Below are positions 37,896-38,019 of a stretch of 38,019 nucleotides of DNA, piece after piece (the first letter of the stretch is position 1; each line of letters opens with the position of its first letter). Source of the DNA: Mycolicibacterium llatzerense (GTDB taxonomy: Bacteria; Actinomycetota; Actinomycetes; Mycobacteriales; Mycobacteriaceae); NCBI RefSeq assembly GCF_000878195.1, contig NZ_JXST01000051.1, positions 1 through 38,019 of the forward strand. The letters are read 5' to 3'. Position numbers and translations under genes: made by a program. The notes beneath the pieces are model-generated. The model had not been told where the DNA came from and did not search any database. It was given only the letters and a program-made list of their open reading frames with translations.

Positions 37896-38019
37896 GGGCG
37901 TGTCTCCCGAATGTGAGGGTGTTATCGGCGACGATTGATCGGTGACACGGATGGATGTGATTTCTGACGAGTTCTGGGCTGTCGTGGAACCCTTGATGCC
38001 CTCGCATGAAGGCAAGCGG
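37896..38019 (+). mobile_element. Left end of an insertion sequence (IS5-like), cut by the window
   Basis: GGGCGTGTCTCCCGA at 37896 looks like the terminal sequence of an IS5-family element, with TA just outside as a possible target duplication. Transposase codons begin 46 bases inside. The exact IS end cannot be proved without the other terminus. Confidence 0.5.
37942..38019 (+). CDS. IS5-family transposase, N-terminal fragment
   Basis: GTG at 37942 opens 26 codons to the window edge: MTRMDVISDEFWAVVEPLMP, then SHEGKR. The DVISDEFWAVVEPLMP pattern is the usual N terminus (DUF4096 region) of IS5/IS1182-type transposases in actinobacteria, in which a D-S/E-x-W-x-x-hydrophobic-P pattern opens the protein. 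The catalytic domain lies beyond the edge. ATG at 37951 is an alternative start. Confidence 0.7.
   Translation, partial: MTRMDVISDEFWAVVEPLMPSHEGKR

Noticed and set aside
1..38019. tRNA, rRNA, CRISPR array, replication origin
   Set aside because: None of the characteristic sequences or regular repeat-spacer patterns were seen on either strand.

Overview
The window looks like a chromosomal segment of a fast-growing mycobacterium (Mycolicibacterium type). It is GC-rich, carries mycolic-acid methyltransferases, an MPT83-like fasciclin lipoprotein, mycothiol synthase, LmeA, GlnR and a Cfp29-type encapsulin. Gene order largely follows the M. tuberculosis Rv0779c-Rv0820 block as I remember it. Species cannot be fixed from the sequence alone.

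Left end (1-3269): three mycolic-acid SAM methyltransferases on the minus strand, the first cut by the window edge and nearly identical to the third. A fasciclin lipoprotein gene with a SigK-like promoter and a small oxidoreductase-like remnant lie between them. 3270-3639 holds no gene I can support.

Purine block (3640-24587): purC, purS-purQ, purL, purF and purM are all on the plus strand but spread out as single genes or pairs. Between them are oligopeptidase B, a divergent DoxX/TetR pair, a DUF2334 protein, a flavin dehydrogenase, a metallo-beta-lactamase-fold protein with a PAP2 phosphatase, a DyP peroxidase-encapsulin operon, an M18 aminopeptidase, a VOC protein, a 57-residue membrane protein, two further DoxX-like membrane proteins, an Rv0807-like protein and a DUF3073 protein. 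PurS, PurQ and PurL together make one enzyme (FGAM synthase), so these scattered genes must be co-expressed.

Middle (24766-30962): YgfZ-like protein, aminodeoxychorismate lyase, an orphan plus-strand transcript with a strong Shine-Dalgarno, a 13-codon ORF and an elaborate fold, a nitrobindin preceded by a 32-residue membrane peptide, then a sulfur operon (polycysteine leader peptide, DUF4395 membrane protein, CysA rhodanese, SseC/DUF1416) and a thioredoxin/LmeA pair.

Right end (31171-38019): glnR-mshD, then a complete phosphate uptake operon pstS-pstC-pstA-pstB behind a PHO-box-like repeat. The operon ends in a perfect 29-bp inverted repeat. A DUF559/AbiEi-like gene and the first codons of an insertion-sequence transposase finish the window.

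A recurring theme is TANNNT placed 6-9 bases before ATG/GTG, the signature of leaderless mycobacterial transcripts. It appears before purC, tetR, the flavin dehydrogenase, DyP, VOC, purL, purM, pabC, the nitrobindin leader ORF and the polycysteine leader. No tRNA, rRNA or CRISPR array was seen.
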